From Deltaproteobacteria bacterium (GTDB taxonomy: Bacteria; Desulfobacterota; DSM-4660; Desulfatiglandales; HGW-15), in the NCBI GenBank assembly GCA_020060215.1, contig JAGVAP010000044.1, positions 1 to 61,806 on the forward strand: 61,806 nt of DNA, in the 5' to 3' direction. A program made the translations under genes and the position numbers. The first letter of the stretch is position 1; the number at the start of each line of letters is the position of its first letter. Below, in pieces: positions 1 to 8,943 of the stretch. The notes beneath the pieces were generated by a model, which was not told where the DNA came from, searched no databases, and saw only the letters and a list, made by a program, of their open reading frames with translations.

Positions 1-928
1 CGGGGGTCTTGGGCACGCCGTCGCCCTTCCCGAGGATGTAGTCTTTCCAGGGATCGAACCCGACGCTGTGGGTCTCGACGTACTCCTTGTCATAGAGGCC
101 TTCCGTGATCCAGACGAACGCGATGGCGCAGGCCATGGCGTTGCCGGTCTCCGGACGAGGGGCGAACCACTTGTCCGCGTACATGCCTGCGGTGTGGTTG
201 TAGTAGGGATCGATAAAGACCATCTTCACCCCGAGATCCTTCAGCCACTGCCGTCTCGGCGTGCTTTCGTAGGCGGAGTAGATCCCGTTGTTGACCTCCG
301 GGTCGGAGGACCAGAAGACGATCATCTCCGTGTGCTTCAGCGCATCTTCGAGGAGGTCGTACTGCTCCGGGATGCCGAGCCTGCCGCTGAACCCCCAGGT
401 GTGCATGCCGCCCCAGTGCCAGCCTTCCCAGCTGTCCGGGTTGTGGTCCGCATAGCAGAACCCCATGAGGTTGGCGAAACGGAAATAGGCGCTGTGCCGG
501 TAGCCGACGTTCCCCCAGAGGTGGTGGGAACCGGCGGTGCTGAGGATGGCGCCTGCGCCGTACTCCCTCTTGATCCTGATCACCTCGTTGGTCACGATCT
601 CCGCGGCCTCGTCCCAGCTGATCCGCTCGTAGCCCGAGATCCCTCGCTTGGCGGTGTTCCGATTGCCGTTCGGGTCAAAGTCCACCCTCTTCATGGGGTA
701 GAGATTCCTCTTCGGAGAATAGACCATGGAACGATAGGAAAGCGTGTAGGGCGCAGCCGTCGTCTTTCTCGGCGGTTTGAAGGTTTTCCCCCGGGCCTGG
801 ATCTCCCACGACGCACCGTCGGTCTCATCCAGCTCCATGGGTGTGACACGGACAATCCGGCCGTCCTGCACGTACACAAATACCGGGCCGCCGGTTGTCC
901 CGCTTGTCAGTCTCTCTACATTTCCCAT
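1..928 (-). CDS. athL: Pyrogallol/phloroglucinol transhydroxylase-like molybdoenzyme, large subunit (C-terminus beyond window)
   Basis: The first ~309 residues of a DMSO-reductase-family molybdopterin enzyme are visible. They follow closely, as I recall it, the Pelobacter acidigallici transhydroxylase large subunit, which moves hydroxyl groups between trihydroxybenzenes and couples to a small Fe-S subunit. The N-terminus lacks the usual Cys cluster, as in AthL. His135 (in GSHHLWGN) and Asp165-Ser166 (in HNPDSWEGW) fall where AthL has its catalytic His144, Asp174 and Mo-ligand Ser175. The ATG at 928 follows GGAGGAG. It lies 115 bp downstream of the iclR stop on the same strand, so it may belong to the TRAP operon. 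The small-subunit gene would have to lie outside the window. Family assignment is firm; the substrate is inferred. Confidence 0.87.
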   Translation of the reverse strand, partial: MGNVERLTSGTTGGPVFVYVQDGRIVRVTPMELDETDGASWEIQARGKTFKPPRKTTAAPYTLSYRSMVYSPKRNLYPMKRVDFDPNGNRNTAKRGISGYERISWDEAAEIVTNEVIRIKREYGAGAILSTAGSHHLWGNVGYRHSAYFRFANLMGFCYADHNPDSWEGWHWGGMHTWGFSGRLGIPEQYDLLEDALKHTEMIVFWSSDPEVNNGIYSAYESTPRRQWLKDLGVKMVFIDPYYNHTAGMYADKWFAPRPETGNAMACAIAFVWITEGLYDKEYVETHSVGFDPWKDYILGKGDGVPKTP

Positions 929-1043
929 TGGACTCTCCTCCTTCGTCCGATCGTTGACTCACTCAAAGACAGCTTGAACCAGGTGTACTGCTGTATACGA
1001 CGACTGAACGGGTACGGCCAACAAACAGCTGCACCCCGCCCAT

Positions 1044-1838
1044 CTAGGCCATTCCCCTTGTTCCCTTCGGGGGTTGCGGATAGTGGAGGCACACCGAGAT
1101 CTTCCGGGCGGTCTCTCTCAACGCCTCGGCCATCCTGGAATGTCCCCCCCGGGCGATTCTTTGCCTGGGCGCGGCCACGATGACCGCCGCCACGGGCTCG
1201 GCTTCATGATTGAACACCGGTGCGCCGATGGCGTAGGTCCCTTCGACCACCTCTTCGCGGTCGAACGCGATGCCCTCCTTCCTGATCTTTTCCACCTCCC
1301 TGGCGAACGTCTCATGATCCGTCAGCGTGTTCTTGGTGAAGCGCTTCAACTCCTCTCCCAGGAGTTCTCGCCTCAGCTGCGGCGAGCAGAAGGCCACAAT
1401 GGCCTTGGCCCCGGCGGCCGCATGGGCGGGGACCCGTTCGCCGATGTTCCCCGCCAGGGCGAGCAGCTGCGGCCCTTCGGCGACATAGCCCATGAAGATG
1501 CTCTTGCCGGAACGGACCTCCAGGGTGACGGTCTCCTTCAGCTCCTCCCGGAGTGCATCGATGAAGGGTTTGGCGATGGGGATGAGGTCGGCCTTCACGG
1601 ATTGATTGGCCGCCCGGGCGAGCTGCACCACCGTGTTCCCGAGGCCGAATTTTTTCGTCTCCCTGTTCTGGCTCAGAAAATCGTGTCTGGTCAGGGTCTG
1701 GAGGATCCTGGAGGCGGTCGCCTTGTTGAGTCCCAGCCTCTGGCTGATCTCCACCGTCCCCATCTCCTTGTTGTACGGCAGGAAGGAGGTCAGGATCAGG
1801 AGGGCCTTGTCGATGGCATTGGCTTTGGTCTGTTTCAT
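1044..1838 (-). CDS. IclR-family transcriptional regulator
   Basis: A 264-residue protein with an N-terminal winged helix (about residues 8-65, with the recognition segment LGLNKATASRILQTL) and a C-terminal IclR effector domain (about 80-255). The effector domain shows the typical GNIGERVPAHAAAGAKAI and EEVVEGTYAIGAPVF segments. It starts 11 bp after the dctM stop, so it is probably cotranscribed with the TRAP transporter. IclR proteins often control aromatic catabolism, so control of the TRAP/transhydroxylase genes by a phenolic ligand is a reasonable inference. The ATG at 1838 was chosen because an upstream in-frame extension would run into dctM. Confidence 0.9.
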   Translation of the reverse strand: MKQTKANAIDKALLILTSFLPYNKEMGTVEISQRLGLNKATASRILQTLTRHDFLSQNRETKKFGLGNTVVQLARAANQSVKADLIPIAKPFIDALREELKETVTLEVRSGKSIFMGYVAEGPQLLALAGNIGERVPAHAAAGAKAIVAFCSPQLRRELLGEELKRFTKNTLTDHETFAREVEKIRKEGIAFDREEVVEGTYAIGAPVFNHEAEPVAAVIVAAPRQRIARGGHSRMAEALRETARKISVCLHYPQPPKGTRGMA

Positions 1839-1849
1839 GGCCCCGAACT

Positions 1850-3148
1850 TTACATCAGACTCGGCAGGTAGGTGGCGAGCTGAGGAAAAACCATCAGAAG
1901 AACGGCCAGGATGAGCAGAGCCACCAGGAAAGGGAGAATGCCCTTGAAGATCTGGTGAAGCGGGATTTCCGGGGCGATCCCCTTGATGACGAACACGTTT
2001 ACTCCGACCGGCGGCGTAATGACCCCCATCTCCCCGATCAGCACGATGATGACCCCGAACCAGATCGGGTCGAACCCGAGCTGACTGACGATGGGAAAGA
2101 AAATGGGAACCGTGACCACGATCAGGGCCATCGAGTCCATGAAGAACCCGCCGACGAAGTAGATCAGGATGACGACGCCCATAATGGCCATCGGCGGGAT
2201 AGGGAGGCTCCCCACCCAGTCGGCGAGTTCGAAAGGAATGTTGGTGATCGCCATGAAGTGTCCGAATACCGTGGCGCCGGCGATGATGAAGAGAACCATG
2301 CAGGCGGTTCGGAGGCCGTCCCGGGTCGCATCGAGGGTGAGCCTGAAGTTGAATCTCTGGCGGAACAGTCCGATGACCAGGGCGCCGAAGGCACCGATGC
2401 CGCCGGCCTGCGTCGGGCTGAACCATCCGAGAAAGAGCCCCCCCACGGCAAGGGCGAAAAGAACAACGGCCTCTATGATGCCCGAGAATGCCACGAGCTT
2501 CTCCCTCCATGTGGTGGCGGGTCCTGCAGGACCCAGCTCCGGGTTGCGGAGACACAGCACGACCACCGTGGCGACGAAGAACAGTGTCAGAAGTGCGCCG
2601 GGCACGAGACCGGAAAGGAAGAGCTTCCCGATGGACTCTTCGGTAAGGATGCCGTAGACGATGAAGACCGTGCTGGGAGGGATGAGGATGCCGAGGGTCC
2701 CTGCGGATGCGACGGTGCCCGTGGCAAACGAGGGGTTGTACTTGTACTTCATCATCTCGGGCAGGGCGATTTTTCCCATGGTCGCCGCTGTCGCCGCCGT
2801 GGAGCCGCAGATCGCGGCAAATCCGGAGCAGGCAAGCACCGTGGCGATGGTCAGACCGCCCCGGAGATGACCGACCCACGTATAACTTGCAGCATACAGA
2901 CGCTGGCTGATCCCTGAGGCAAAGGCGAAGGAGCCCATCAGGATGAATGTGGGAATCACCGAAAGCGGATAGGAGCTGAACGTGTCGAAAAAGTCCTGGG
3001 GCAGGAGCAGCAGAGCCGATTCCAGGCCGTTCAGGTAGGTAAAACCGAGAAACCCGACGACGGTCATGGAAAAAGCCACAGGCATCCTGAGGAGAAAGAG
3101 TACGACGAGCAGGCCGATGCCGACAAGACCGGTGGTCTCTGGTGTCAT
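1850..3148 (-). CDS. dctM: TRAP transporter large permease, DctM family
   Basis: A 432-residue, highly hydrophobic protein with the 11-13 membrane spans expected of DctM/SiaM, the ion-coupled transport subunit. Hallmarks include SGFAAICGSTAATAATMG, GTLGILIPPSTVFIVYG and the C-terminal GEMGVITPPVGVNVFV. Its start codon overlaps the dctQ stop (ATGA), so the two are translationally coupled, which fixes the start at 3148. With DctQ and DctP it forms a complete tripartite importer for an organic acid. The neighbouring transhydroxylase and IclR regulator suggest an aromatic acid, which cannot be proved from sequence. Confidence 0.95.
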   Translation of the reverse strand: MTPETTGLVGIGLLVVLFLLRMPVAFSMTVVGFLGFTYLNGLESALLLLPQDFFDTFSSYPLSVIPTFILMGSFAFASGISQRLYAASYTWVGHLRGGLTIATVLACSGFAAICGSTAATAATMGKIALPEMMKYKYNPSFATGTVASAGTLGILIPPSTVFIVYGILTEESIGKLFLSGLVPGALLTLFFVATVVVLCLRNPELGPAGPATTWREKLVAFSGIIEAVVLFALAVGGLFLGWFSPTQAGGIGAFGALVIGLFRQRFNFRLTLDATRDGLRTACMVLFIIAGATVFGHFMAITNIPFELADWVGSLPIPPMAIMGVVILIYFVGGFFMDSMALIVVTVPIFFPIVSQLGFDPIWFGVIIVLIGEMGVITPPVGVNVFVIKGIAPEIPLHQIFKGILPFLVALLILAVLLMVFPQLATYLPSLM

Positions 3149-3642
3149 TTTCCGATGATCCTCATAAAGCATCTGATCACGATGGAGACATAGGCAAGGC
3201 AAACCGGGATGAAGGCGACGGCCGCGCCGTAGGCAAACGGGTAGAGCGGCACCCGCGCCGTCGGCGTTGTCTCCATTCTGATCTGAAGATGGTGGGCGTA
3301 CACAACCATGTACCAGAACAGGACCACGAACAGCGCAAGGCAGGCGAGTCTGACCAAGAAATCGATGACCGCCTGAACGCGCTCGGGAAAGAGCACGGCG
3401 AGGAACTCCACCTCGATATGTCTTCCCATGAGAAGCGTGATGGTCGCGGCAAAAGAGATTGCAACCAGCTGCAGGACCATGACCGCATCCAGTGCCCCGA
3501 AGATGGGCCGCAGGATGAGCTTGGCCCCCATCACGTCAAGGGTGGTGATGAACACCATGATGATCATGGCGGCCAGTCCCACGCCTTCGAGCGCCAATGC
3601 GATTTTCTTGTTCCAACGGTCGAATTTTTCCAGGGCGGACAT
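3145..3642 (-). CDS. dctQ: TRAP transporter small permease, DctQ family
   Basis: A 165-residue membrane protein with four predicted spans: about residues 15-35, 48-70, 88-110 and 130-152. The conserved DVMGAKLILRPI and MGRHIEVEF segments of DctQ are present. It lies between the substrate-binding protein gene and dctM and overlaps dctM by 4 bp. It is the usual length for the family. A GC-rich hairpin lies between dctP and this gene. Confidence 0.92.
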   Translation of the reverse strand: MSALEKFDRWNKKIALALEGVGLAAMIIMVFITTLDVMGAKLILRPIFGALDAVMVLQLVAISFAATITLLMGRHIEVEFLAVLFPERVQAVIDFLVRLACLALFVVLFWYMVVYAHHLQIRMETTPTARVPLYPFAYGAAVAFIPVCLAYVSIVIRCFMRIIGK

Positions 3643-3658
3643 CCGGACCTCTCTTCCG

Positions 3659-3691
3659 GGTCGCCCGGCCGCCGCCGGAGGGCGGGCGACC
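3659..3691 (-). promoter_or_regulatory. Intercistronic hairpin between dctP and dctQ
   Basis: Perfect 9-bp arms (GGTCGCCCG at 3659-3667 and CGGGCGACC at 3683-3691) with a 15-nt loop fill most of the 68-bp dctP-dctQ gap. There is no U-run, so it is not a classical terminator. In other transport operons such hairpins stabilise the binding-protein mRNA relative to the permease; that role here is inferred. Confidence 0.55.
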
Positions 3692-3710
3692 GGACGTAGA
3701 AAGGCTGCAG

Positions 3711-4802
3711 CTACGGTCTCATTTCAGGCGGACCGGTTACGGACGGGATGTGGAGATCCAACTGCTTCTGAGTCAGATAGGCGGTTCTTTCCCTGAGGTA
3801 TTTGATCCAGCCCTGAACCTCGGCCTCCTTGAACCCTCTGGAGACCATTCTCTTCGTATAGTCGTCAATGACCGGCTGCACCGCTTTTTCCCACTTCTGG
3901 GCTTCTTCCTTGGAAAGATCGATGTACTCGACCTTGTTCGCCTTCGCCGCCTCGATGCCCTCAAAATCAATGGCGTTCCACATCAGGGCAAACCGTTCCC
4001 TGTACTCCCCGCAGAGCTGATCAAAGATCGACCGGAGCTCCGGGGAAAACTTCTTGTAGGTATTCTTGTTGATGATCACGTACATGGGGTAGGACGGTCC
4101 CACGACCCATGAGTTTGTGAGGAACTTGCTCACCTCTGCGAGCCTGAAGTTCTTCTGCGCCTCGGTCGCCATGAAGGCGCCCTGAATGACACCCTTGGAC
4201 ATGGCGTCATAGGTTTCCGGTGCGGGCATGGGTGCGGGGGTGCCTCCGAGGGCCTTGATCACATCGCCGATGATCCCGGGGGCTCGGATGGTCAGCCCCT
4301 TCATATCCTCCAAGGTGCGGACGGGCTTGGTTGTATGCAGCGTGCTGGGCGAGTTGGCATGCCACCACATGACGTGCACCGTATCCATCTCCTTGGGTTT
4401 GAACTTCAGGTAGAAGTCCGTCATGATCTGGTTTGCGACCCAGCCGGTGGGATACGCGAGCGGCAGCTCGGCCGCTTCCATGACGGGCATTCTTCCCGGC
4501 GTGTACTCGATGTGGGAGACCCCGATGTCCGCGATCCCCTTCTCGATGCCGTCCATCATCGTGGTGGCCTTCAGGAGGGAGCCGCCGGCAAAATAACGCG
4601 CCTTGATCTTTCCTCCCGCCCTCTGCTCCAGGTCCGCGACGAAATCCTCCATGATCTTGGACTGCCTGGAAGGGGGGGGGAAGAAGTTGGCGACCTTGAG
4701 CTGGATCTCCTTTTCCTGGGCCTGTGCAGTATCGAAGGGGAGCGACAGGATGAACCCCAAGCAGACTATCCCGGCCAAAGCAACGCATCTTAACTTTCTC
4801 AT
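3711..4802 (-). CDS. dctP: TRAP transporter periplasmic substrate-binding protein, DctP family
   Basis: A 363-residue secreted protein: signal peptide about 1-28 (MRKLRC, hydrophobic core, AQA cleavage region), then a DctP fold. The family signature region SKGVIQGAFMATEAQKNF is clear, and the segment LTIRAPGIIGDVIKALGG has the Arg expected to bind the substrate carboxylate. The start at 4802 has a GGAGGTG ribosome site. It is first in the dctPQM-iclR operon. A run of eight or more G on the plus strand near 4672 encodes FPPPS and is a possible slippage site. Confidence 0.94.
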   Translation of the reverse strand: MRKLRCVALAGIVCLGFILSLPFDTAQAQEKEIQLKVANFFPPPSRQSKIMEDFVADLEQRAGGKIKARYFAGGSLLKATTMMDGIEKGIADIGVSHIEYTPGRMPVMEAAELPLAYPTGWVANQIMTDFYLKFKPKEMDTVHVMWWHANSPSTLHTTKPVRTLEDMKGLTIRAPGIIGDVIKALGGTPAPMPAPETYDAMSKGVIQGAFMATEAQKNFRLAEVSKFLTNSWVVGPSYPMYVIINKNTYKKFSPELRSIFDQLCGEYRERFALMWNAIDFEGIEAAKANKVEYIDLSKEEAQKWEKAVQPVIDDYTKRMVSRGFKEAEVQGWIKYLRERTAYLTQKQLDLHIPSVTGPPEMRP

Positions 4803-5364
4803 GCAAGCACCTCCTGGGTTTTAAAAGTTTACGTATGGACGCTCGAATTCGACGGAAGGTGAAGTCCCCGCCGGTTGAAGGCGGACCGACTTAGTTCGTG
4901 ATGCCTGGTTCAGGGCCTTGGGTCAAGTTTTTGCATTGGACAATGGCCACGGCAGCCGTCTTGAAGGTGAACTGGACTCTGCGGATTCCGATGGTGCGGA
5001 GCGTTTCGGGAGAAGGAAGGAATGTGGAGAGGGACGTCCTGTCCAAAGGGCACACCTCACGAATGGTTTCATAATGTGATACGTATTTTCATATGATGGT
5101 ACTAAAAGCGATACTATGCCAAATTCCTTCTTGTCAAGAGATTTCTGGGAACCGCCCTGAAGAACGATCTGGAATGGTTTGGAAGTGGCGGACCGCACGG
5201 CCAAGGTGACCGCCAGCCTCGTTTGACCCACCCCGTCCAGACCCGAACCGCTTCACATGCCTTTCTCCCATGCGGGCCGGTGCGAGGCAGTGCTTGACAT
5301 CGCTGCGTCCCATCGATAACAATTCAACCGCAAGATCGACGATTCCAAGCGCATGGAGTGAGCA
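4803..5364. other. Divergent intergenic region with a candidate dctP promoter
   Basis: No convincing gene lies in these 562 bp between dctP (minus) and the dehalogenase-like gene (plus). The stretch 5066-5145 is markedly AT-richer than its surroundings. On the minus strand a TTGACA lies at 5137-5132, with weak -10 options TAGTAT (15-nt spacer) or TATCGC (18-nt spacer). An ATACGTAT palindrome and nearby imperfect repeats just downstream could be an IclR site. No comparable plus-strand promoter was seen. Confidence 0.35.
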
Positions 5365-6555
5365 ATGGGCATGGTGAGCACCTATCTGCGGGCATTCGAC
5401 ACGAGCAGGCTGGATCCGTACCCGGTGGAGATCCTGAAGCGGGTGGATCGGCCGACCACGGTGGTCCGGGAGAGCGAGATCCCGAGGGTGGACGAGAGGG
5501 AGAGCGGCTTCAACCGTGCCCTCCGGGGAGACTTCGGTCCCCACCTCACGAAGGAGAGACACCGGTTTGTGGCCAAGCACCCCCTTTCCGGGGCCCTGGT
5601 CAACATGCAGTTCACCCTGGCCCAGATCGTCGACGGCATCATGGCCCAGGAGAAGGCGCCGCTCCCGGAAGACCCGTCGGTCATGGCCCGCCATATCAAG
5701 GAGACCGCCTACTTCCTGCGCTCCGACATCGTGGCCATCTCGGAACTGCCCCCCTATGCGGTCTACAGCCACAGCATGGCCACGGGGGAGCCGATCGAGC
5801 TGAACCACAAGTACGCGATCTCGATCGTCGTGGACCAGGACTGGAAGACGGCGCAGGCCACGGTCGGCAACGACTGGATCAGCAACTCGATGAGCTTCCT
5901 CGCCTATTCCACCTCCGGCTTCATCGCCTGCATCCTGGCGGACTACATCCGGCGGCTGGGCTATCCTGCCCGGGCCCACCACGCCAGGAACTACCAGGTG
6001 CTCCTCCCTCCCATCCTTCTGAAAGCCGGGATCGGGGAGATGTGCAGGATCGGCGACATCGTCCTCAGCCCCTTCCTCGGTCCTCGCTTCAAGGCGGCGG
6101 TGGTGACGACCGATCTCCCCCTTGCGGTGGACAAGCCCATCGACTTCGGCCTGCAGGATTTCTGCTCCAAGTGCGCGAAGTGCGCCCGGTACTGCCCCAC
6201 CGGATCGATCAGCTTCGGCGAGAAGGCGATCATCCACGGTTACGAGAAGTGGCCCAATGACGTGGAGAAGTGCACGAGAGGTCGCGTCGGGAACACCAAG
6301 GGATCGGGGTGCGGCGTATGCGTGGCGGTCTGCCCCTGGAACAAACCGTACACCCCGTTCCACCGCTTCGTGCAGTGGACGATGAGGAACATCCCTGCGG
6401 CGCGCAGATTCGCCGTCTGGGGGGACGACCTGCTGGGCTACGGCCAGCCGAAGCTCGAGAACAAGTGGTGGCTGGACCTGGAAGACGTGGACGGGAAAAT
6501 GACGATTCCCACCCAGGCCGGCCAGAGGGGGAACCACAAGCCTAAATCGAGCTGA
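5365..6555 (+). CDS. Cytosolic reductive-dehalogenase-like iron-sulfur protein
   Basis: A 396-residue protein whose C-terminal half has two [4Fe-4S] motifs: CSKCAKCARYCP (about 264-275) and a second C...CGVCVAVCP set (about 304-325). It is preceded by the alpha/beta region typical of RdhA/QueG corrinoid enzymes. Family members hold cobamide next to two cubane clusters and carry out reductive dehalogenation or similar reductions. There is no twin-arginine leader and no RdhB membrane anchor nearby, so it is likely cytoplasmic and non-respiratory. The ATG at 5365 has only a weak GGAGTGA ribosome site. The downstream decarboxylase-like gene is same-strand but separated by 185 bp. Substrate unknown. 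Confidence 0.75.
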   Translation: MGMVSTYLRAFDTSRLDPYPVEILKRVDRPTTVVRESEIPRVDERESGFNRALRGDFGPHLTKERHRFVAKHPLSGALVNMQFTLAQIVDGIMAQEKAPLPEDPSVMARHIKETAYFLRSDIVAISELPPYAVYSHSMATGEPIELNHKYAISIVVDQDWKTAQATVGNDWISNSMSFLAYSTSGFIACILADYIRRLGYPARAHHARNYQVLLPPILLKAGIGEMCRIGDIVLSPFLGPRFKAAVVTTDLPLAVDKPIDFGLQDFCSKCAKCARYCPTGSISFGEKAIIHGYEKWPNDVEKCTRGRVGNTKGSGCGVCVAVCPWNKPYTPFHRFVQWTMRNIPAARRFAVWGDDLLGYGQPKLENKWWLDLEDVDGKMTIPTQAGQRGNHKPKSS

Positions 6556-6568
6556 TTCACCTACACCT

Positions 6569-6598
6569 CGTTCATGCTTCATGACCTCAGCATGAACG
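6569..6598. repeat. REP-like hairpin, copy 1
   Basis: Perfect 10-bp arms CGTTCATGCT and AGCATGAACG around a 10-nt loop. A near-identical hairpin (one arm mismatch) lies at 35331-35361, so this is a dispersed repeat. There is no T-run on either side, so it is not a typical terminator. Confidence 0.7.
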
Positions 6599-6740
6599 GA
6601 TCCGGCCGGGAGAATGTGGGCTTGTTTTTGCGCAAGGGCATAAGTACAGGCCCCGGCAAAGAAGAATATGGTTCCTTCATGCCTTCCTTCGTGCCCTCGT
6701 GTCCTGGCGGCTGGAGTATGCCAAAAGGAGGATTGAACCC

Positions 6741-7733
6741 ATGAACCGATCTCTATCCTTTGCATGCCCGCCCTATGACCGCATCCTGCCCCTGGCGCGG
6801 GGGATCGTACAGCCGGAGGGGATTGACCTGACCTATCTCCCCCTGGAGGTGGAGGAGGTCTTCTGGCGCCAGCTCAGGAATCAGGAATTCGACCTCTCCG
6901 AATCCTCTCTTTCGTCTTACGTGCTGCTGCGCTCCAGGGGGGATCAGCGGTTTGTGGCCATACCGGTCTTCACTTCCAGATCTTTCAGGCACTCCTGCGT
7001 CTTCATCAACACGCATAAAGGGATATCCCGCCCTGAGGATCTGAAGGGAAAGACCGTGGGGGTCCCCGAATACCAGATCACGGCGACCGTTTGGCTGCGC
7101 GGCATCTTCCAGGACGAGTACGGGGTCCACGCAAAGGACATCTACTGGCGAAGCGGCGGTGAGGAGACCCCAGGGCGGGTGGAGAAGGTGAAGATCCGGC
7201 TGCCGCCCGAGATCCGGCTCGATCCCATCCCGGCCGACAAGACCCTTTCACAGATGCTGGATGACGGCGAGTTGGACGCCATGTTTACGGCCCGCATCCC
7301 CTCCTGCTACGAGAAGCGGTCCCCCAACGTGGCCAGGCTCTTCGAGGACTACCCGGAGACGGAGAAGAGCTATTTCCGGAAGACCTCCATTTTCCCCATT
7401 ATGCACACAGTCATCGTGAAGTCGGACGTGTACAGGCAAAACCCCTGGATCGCCGTGAGTCTTTACAAGGCATTCTGTAAGGCCAAGGAGATCGCGATGA
7501 AAAGCTACGCCGAGAGCGCCGCTCTGCACGTCACGCTTCCATGGATCCGTGCGGAGTACGAACGGACAAGAGAGATCATGGGGGAGGACTGGTGGCCCTA
7601 CGGAATCGAGAAGAACCGTAAGACCCTGGAGACCTTCCTTCGATATCATAAAGAGCAGGGACTCTCGGAGAAGAAGATGGAGATCAAGGACCTGTTTGCG
7701 CCGGAGACGCTGGATGCGGAGTACAAGATCTGA
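6741..7733 (+). CDS. 4,5-dihydroxyphthalate decarboxylase-like protein
   Basis: A 330-residue protein resembling the Pht5/PhtD family, which has a periplasmic-binding-protein-like fold but is cytoplasmic. The N-terminus (LSFACPPYDRILPLARGIV) and the segments FDLSESSLSSY and LKGKTVGVPEYQITATVW are typical. No signal peptide is present. The ATG at 6741 was chosen because AAAGGAGG lies at 6725-6732. The characterised members decarboxylate dihydroxyphthalate to protocatechuate; many relatives are uncharacterised. In this neighbourhood a role in decarboxylating a hydroxylated aromatic acid is plausible but unproven. Confidence 0.75.
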   Translation: MNRSLSFACPPYDRILPLARGIVQPEGIDLTYLPLEVEEVFWRQLRNQEFDLSESSLSSYVLLRSRGDQRFVAIPVFTSRSFRHSCVFINTHKGISRPEDLKGKTVGVPEYQITATVWLRGIFQDEYGVHAKDIYWRSGGEETPGRVEKVKIRLPPEIRLDPIPADKTLSQMLDDGELDAMFTARIPSCYEKRSPNVARLFEDYPETEKSYFRKTSIFPIMHTVIVKSDVYRQNPWIAVSLYKAFCKAKEIAMKSYAESAALHVTLPWIRAEYERTREIMGEDWWPYGIEKNRKTLETFLRYHKEQGLSEKKMEIKDLFAPETLDAEYKI

Positions 7734-7933
7734 ATTGAGGCGCATACGATGGAAATGTCCCCGAGAGTGAAGGCCCTCGGAGGATCGATCATGCGACCCC
7801 CGAGGTTTGCCTGGGAGAGGTCCTCTCTGATGACTCAGTCCCACTGCGAGACGGAGGGGGAGCCGGAGGTCACCCGAAGGGCGAAATCCCGGCAAGACGG
7901 GTATGTTGCGGCATCATTGTTCGGGGGATGTGC

Positions 7934-8890
7934 ATGAAGGTTCGATTCTGGGGTACGCGCGGCTCCCTCCCACGTCCAACGACCGGCAGCGAAGTCCGAA
8001 CGAAGATCGCCAAGGCCCTGGAAATGGCCCAGGGTCACGTTCTTCCGGATGCCCGGGCCAGGGACCGCTTCATCGATACCGCGCTCCCGTTTGCATCGCG
8101 CGCCGGGTTCGGGGGCAACACATCCTGCGTCCAGATCGAAGGCTCCGAGGAGCATATCCTCTGCGATGCGGGGACCGGCCTCCGGGACTTCGGGAAGGAT
8201 CTGATGAAAAGGGGGAAGATCGGCCCTTCCCGTTTTCACATATTTCTGTCACACCTCCACTGGGATCACATCCAGGGTTTCCCCTTTTTCGCACCCGCAT
8301 ACGTCCCCGGCACCAGCATCGACATCTACGGATGCCACCCGGGCATGGACGAGGCGTTCAGGCTCCAGCAGGCCCCCCCCTTTTTCCCTCTTCCCCTTTC
8401 AGAGCTCCGGTCCACCATCCGCTTCCACACGCTCTCGGCGGAAGGGGAGTACGACATCGCGGGCTTCCGCATCAAGGTCATCGAACAGGACCACCCGGGC
8501 AAATCCTTTGGTTACAGCTTTACGGGGTGCGGCAGGAAGATCGTCTATTCAACGGACTCGGAACACCGCGTCAATCCCGAAAGTTCCCCATTTGTCGAGT
8601 TTTTCAGGACCGCCGACCTCCTGATCTTTGACGCCCAATACTCCCTGGCCGAGGCCGAGCTCAACAAGAGGGACTGGGGCCATTCCTCCAACATGATGGG
8701 GGTCGAACTGGCGGCGCTTGCGGGGGTCAAGCATCTCGTGCTCTTCCATACGGAGCCCAACCTCGATGACTTCCGCCTGGAGGAGCTGAAGGAGAAGAGT
8801 GCGTCCTACAGCAGGATCTATGCCGGCGACCGACCGCTTGCGGTCAGCGTGGCTTACGACGGCATGGAGGTCGATCTCTCAAGCGTGTAA
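7934..8890 (+). CDS. Metallo-beta-lactamase-fold hydrolase
   Basis: A 318-residue protein that begins MKVRFWGTRGS and carries GFGGNTSCV, the metal motif HLHWDH (about residue 109), a distal VIEQDHPG, YSTDSEH, and a final histidine in LVLFHTEP. The layout resembles PhnP/RNase Z-like phosphodiesterases rather than beta-lactamases. ATG 7934 is preferred to ATG 7928 because GGGGG lies 7 nt upstream and the MKVRFWGTRGS start is conserved in the family. It stands alone between two unrelated plus-strand genes. The reaction is not predictable. Confidence 0.85.
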   Translation: MKVRFWGTRGSLPRPTTGSEVRTKIAKALEMAQGHVLPDARARDRFIDTALPFASRAGFGGNTSCVQIEGSEEHILCDAGTGLRDFGKDLMKRGKIGPSRFHIFLSHLHWDHIQGFPFFAPAYVPGTSIDIYGCHPGMDEAFRLQQAPPFFPLPLSELRSTIRFHTLSAEGEYDIAGFRIKVIEQDHPGKSFGYSFTGCGRKIVYSTDSEHRVNPESSPFVEFFRTADLLIFDAQYSLAEAELNKRDWGHSSNMMGVELAALAGVKHLVLFHTEPNLDDFRLEELKEKSASYSRIYAGDRPLAVSVAYDGMEVDLSSV

Positions 8891-8943
8891 TAGGGACATT
8901 CTCGACTTATTGACATTCTCGTGTCTTCCGCTACAGAGGGTAC

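Noticed and set aside
68..1183. Plus-strand frame at the left edge
   Set aside because: Antisense to the transhydroxylase-like gene, whose active-site motifs are intact on the minus strand.
4923..5231. 102-codon minus-strand frame in the dctP upstream gap
   Set aside because: It crosses the AT-rich promoter region, lacks a ribosome site and resembles nothing.
5134..6765. 543-codon minus-strand frame opposite the dehalogenase-like gene
   Set aside because: The plus strand has two intact [4Fe-4S] motifs; the reverse reading has no family features.
7749..7927. Possible 62-aa gene between the decarboxylase-like and hydrolase genes
   Set aside because: No ribosome site, no recognisable sequence and overlap with the next start.
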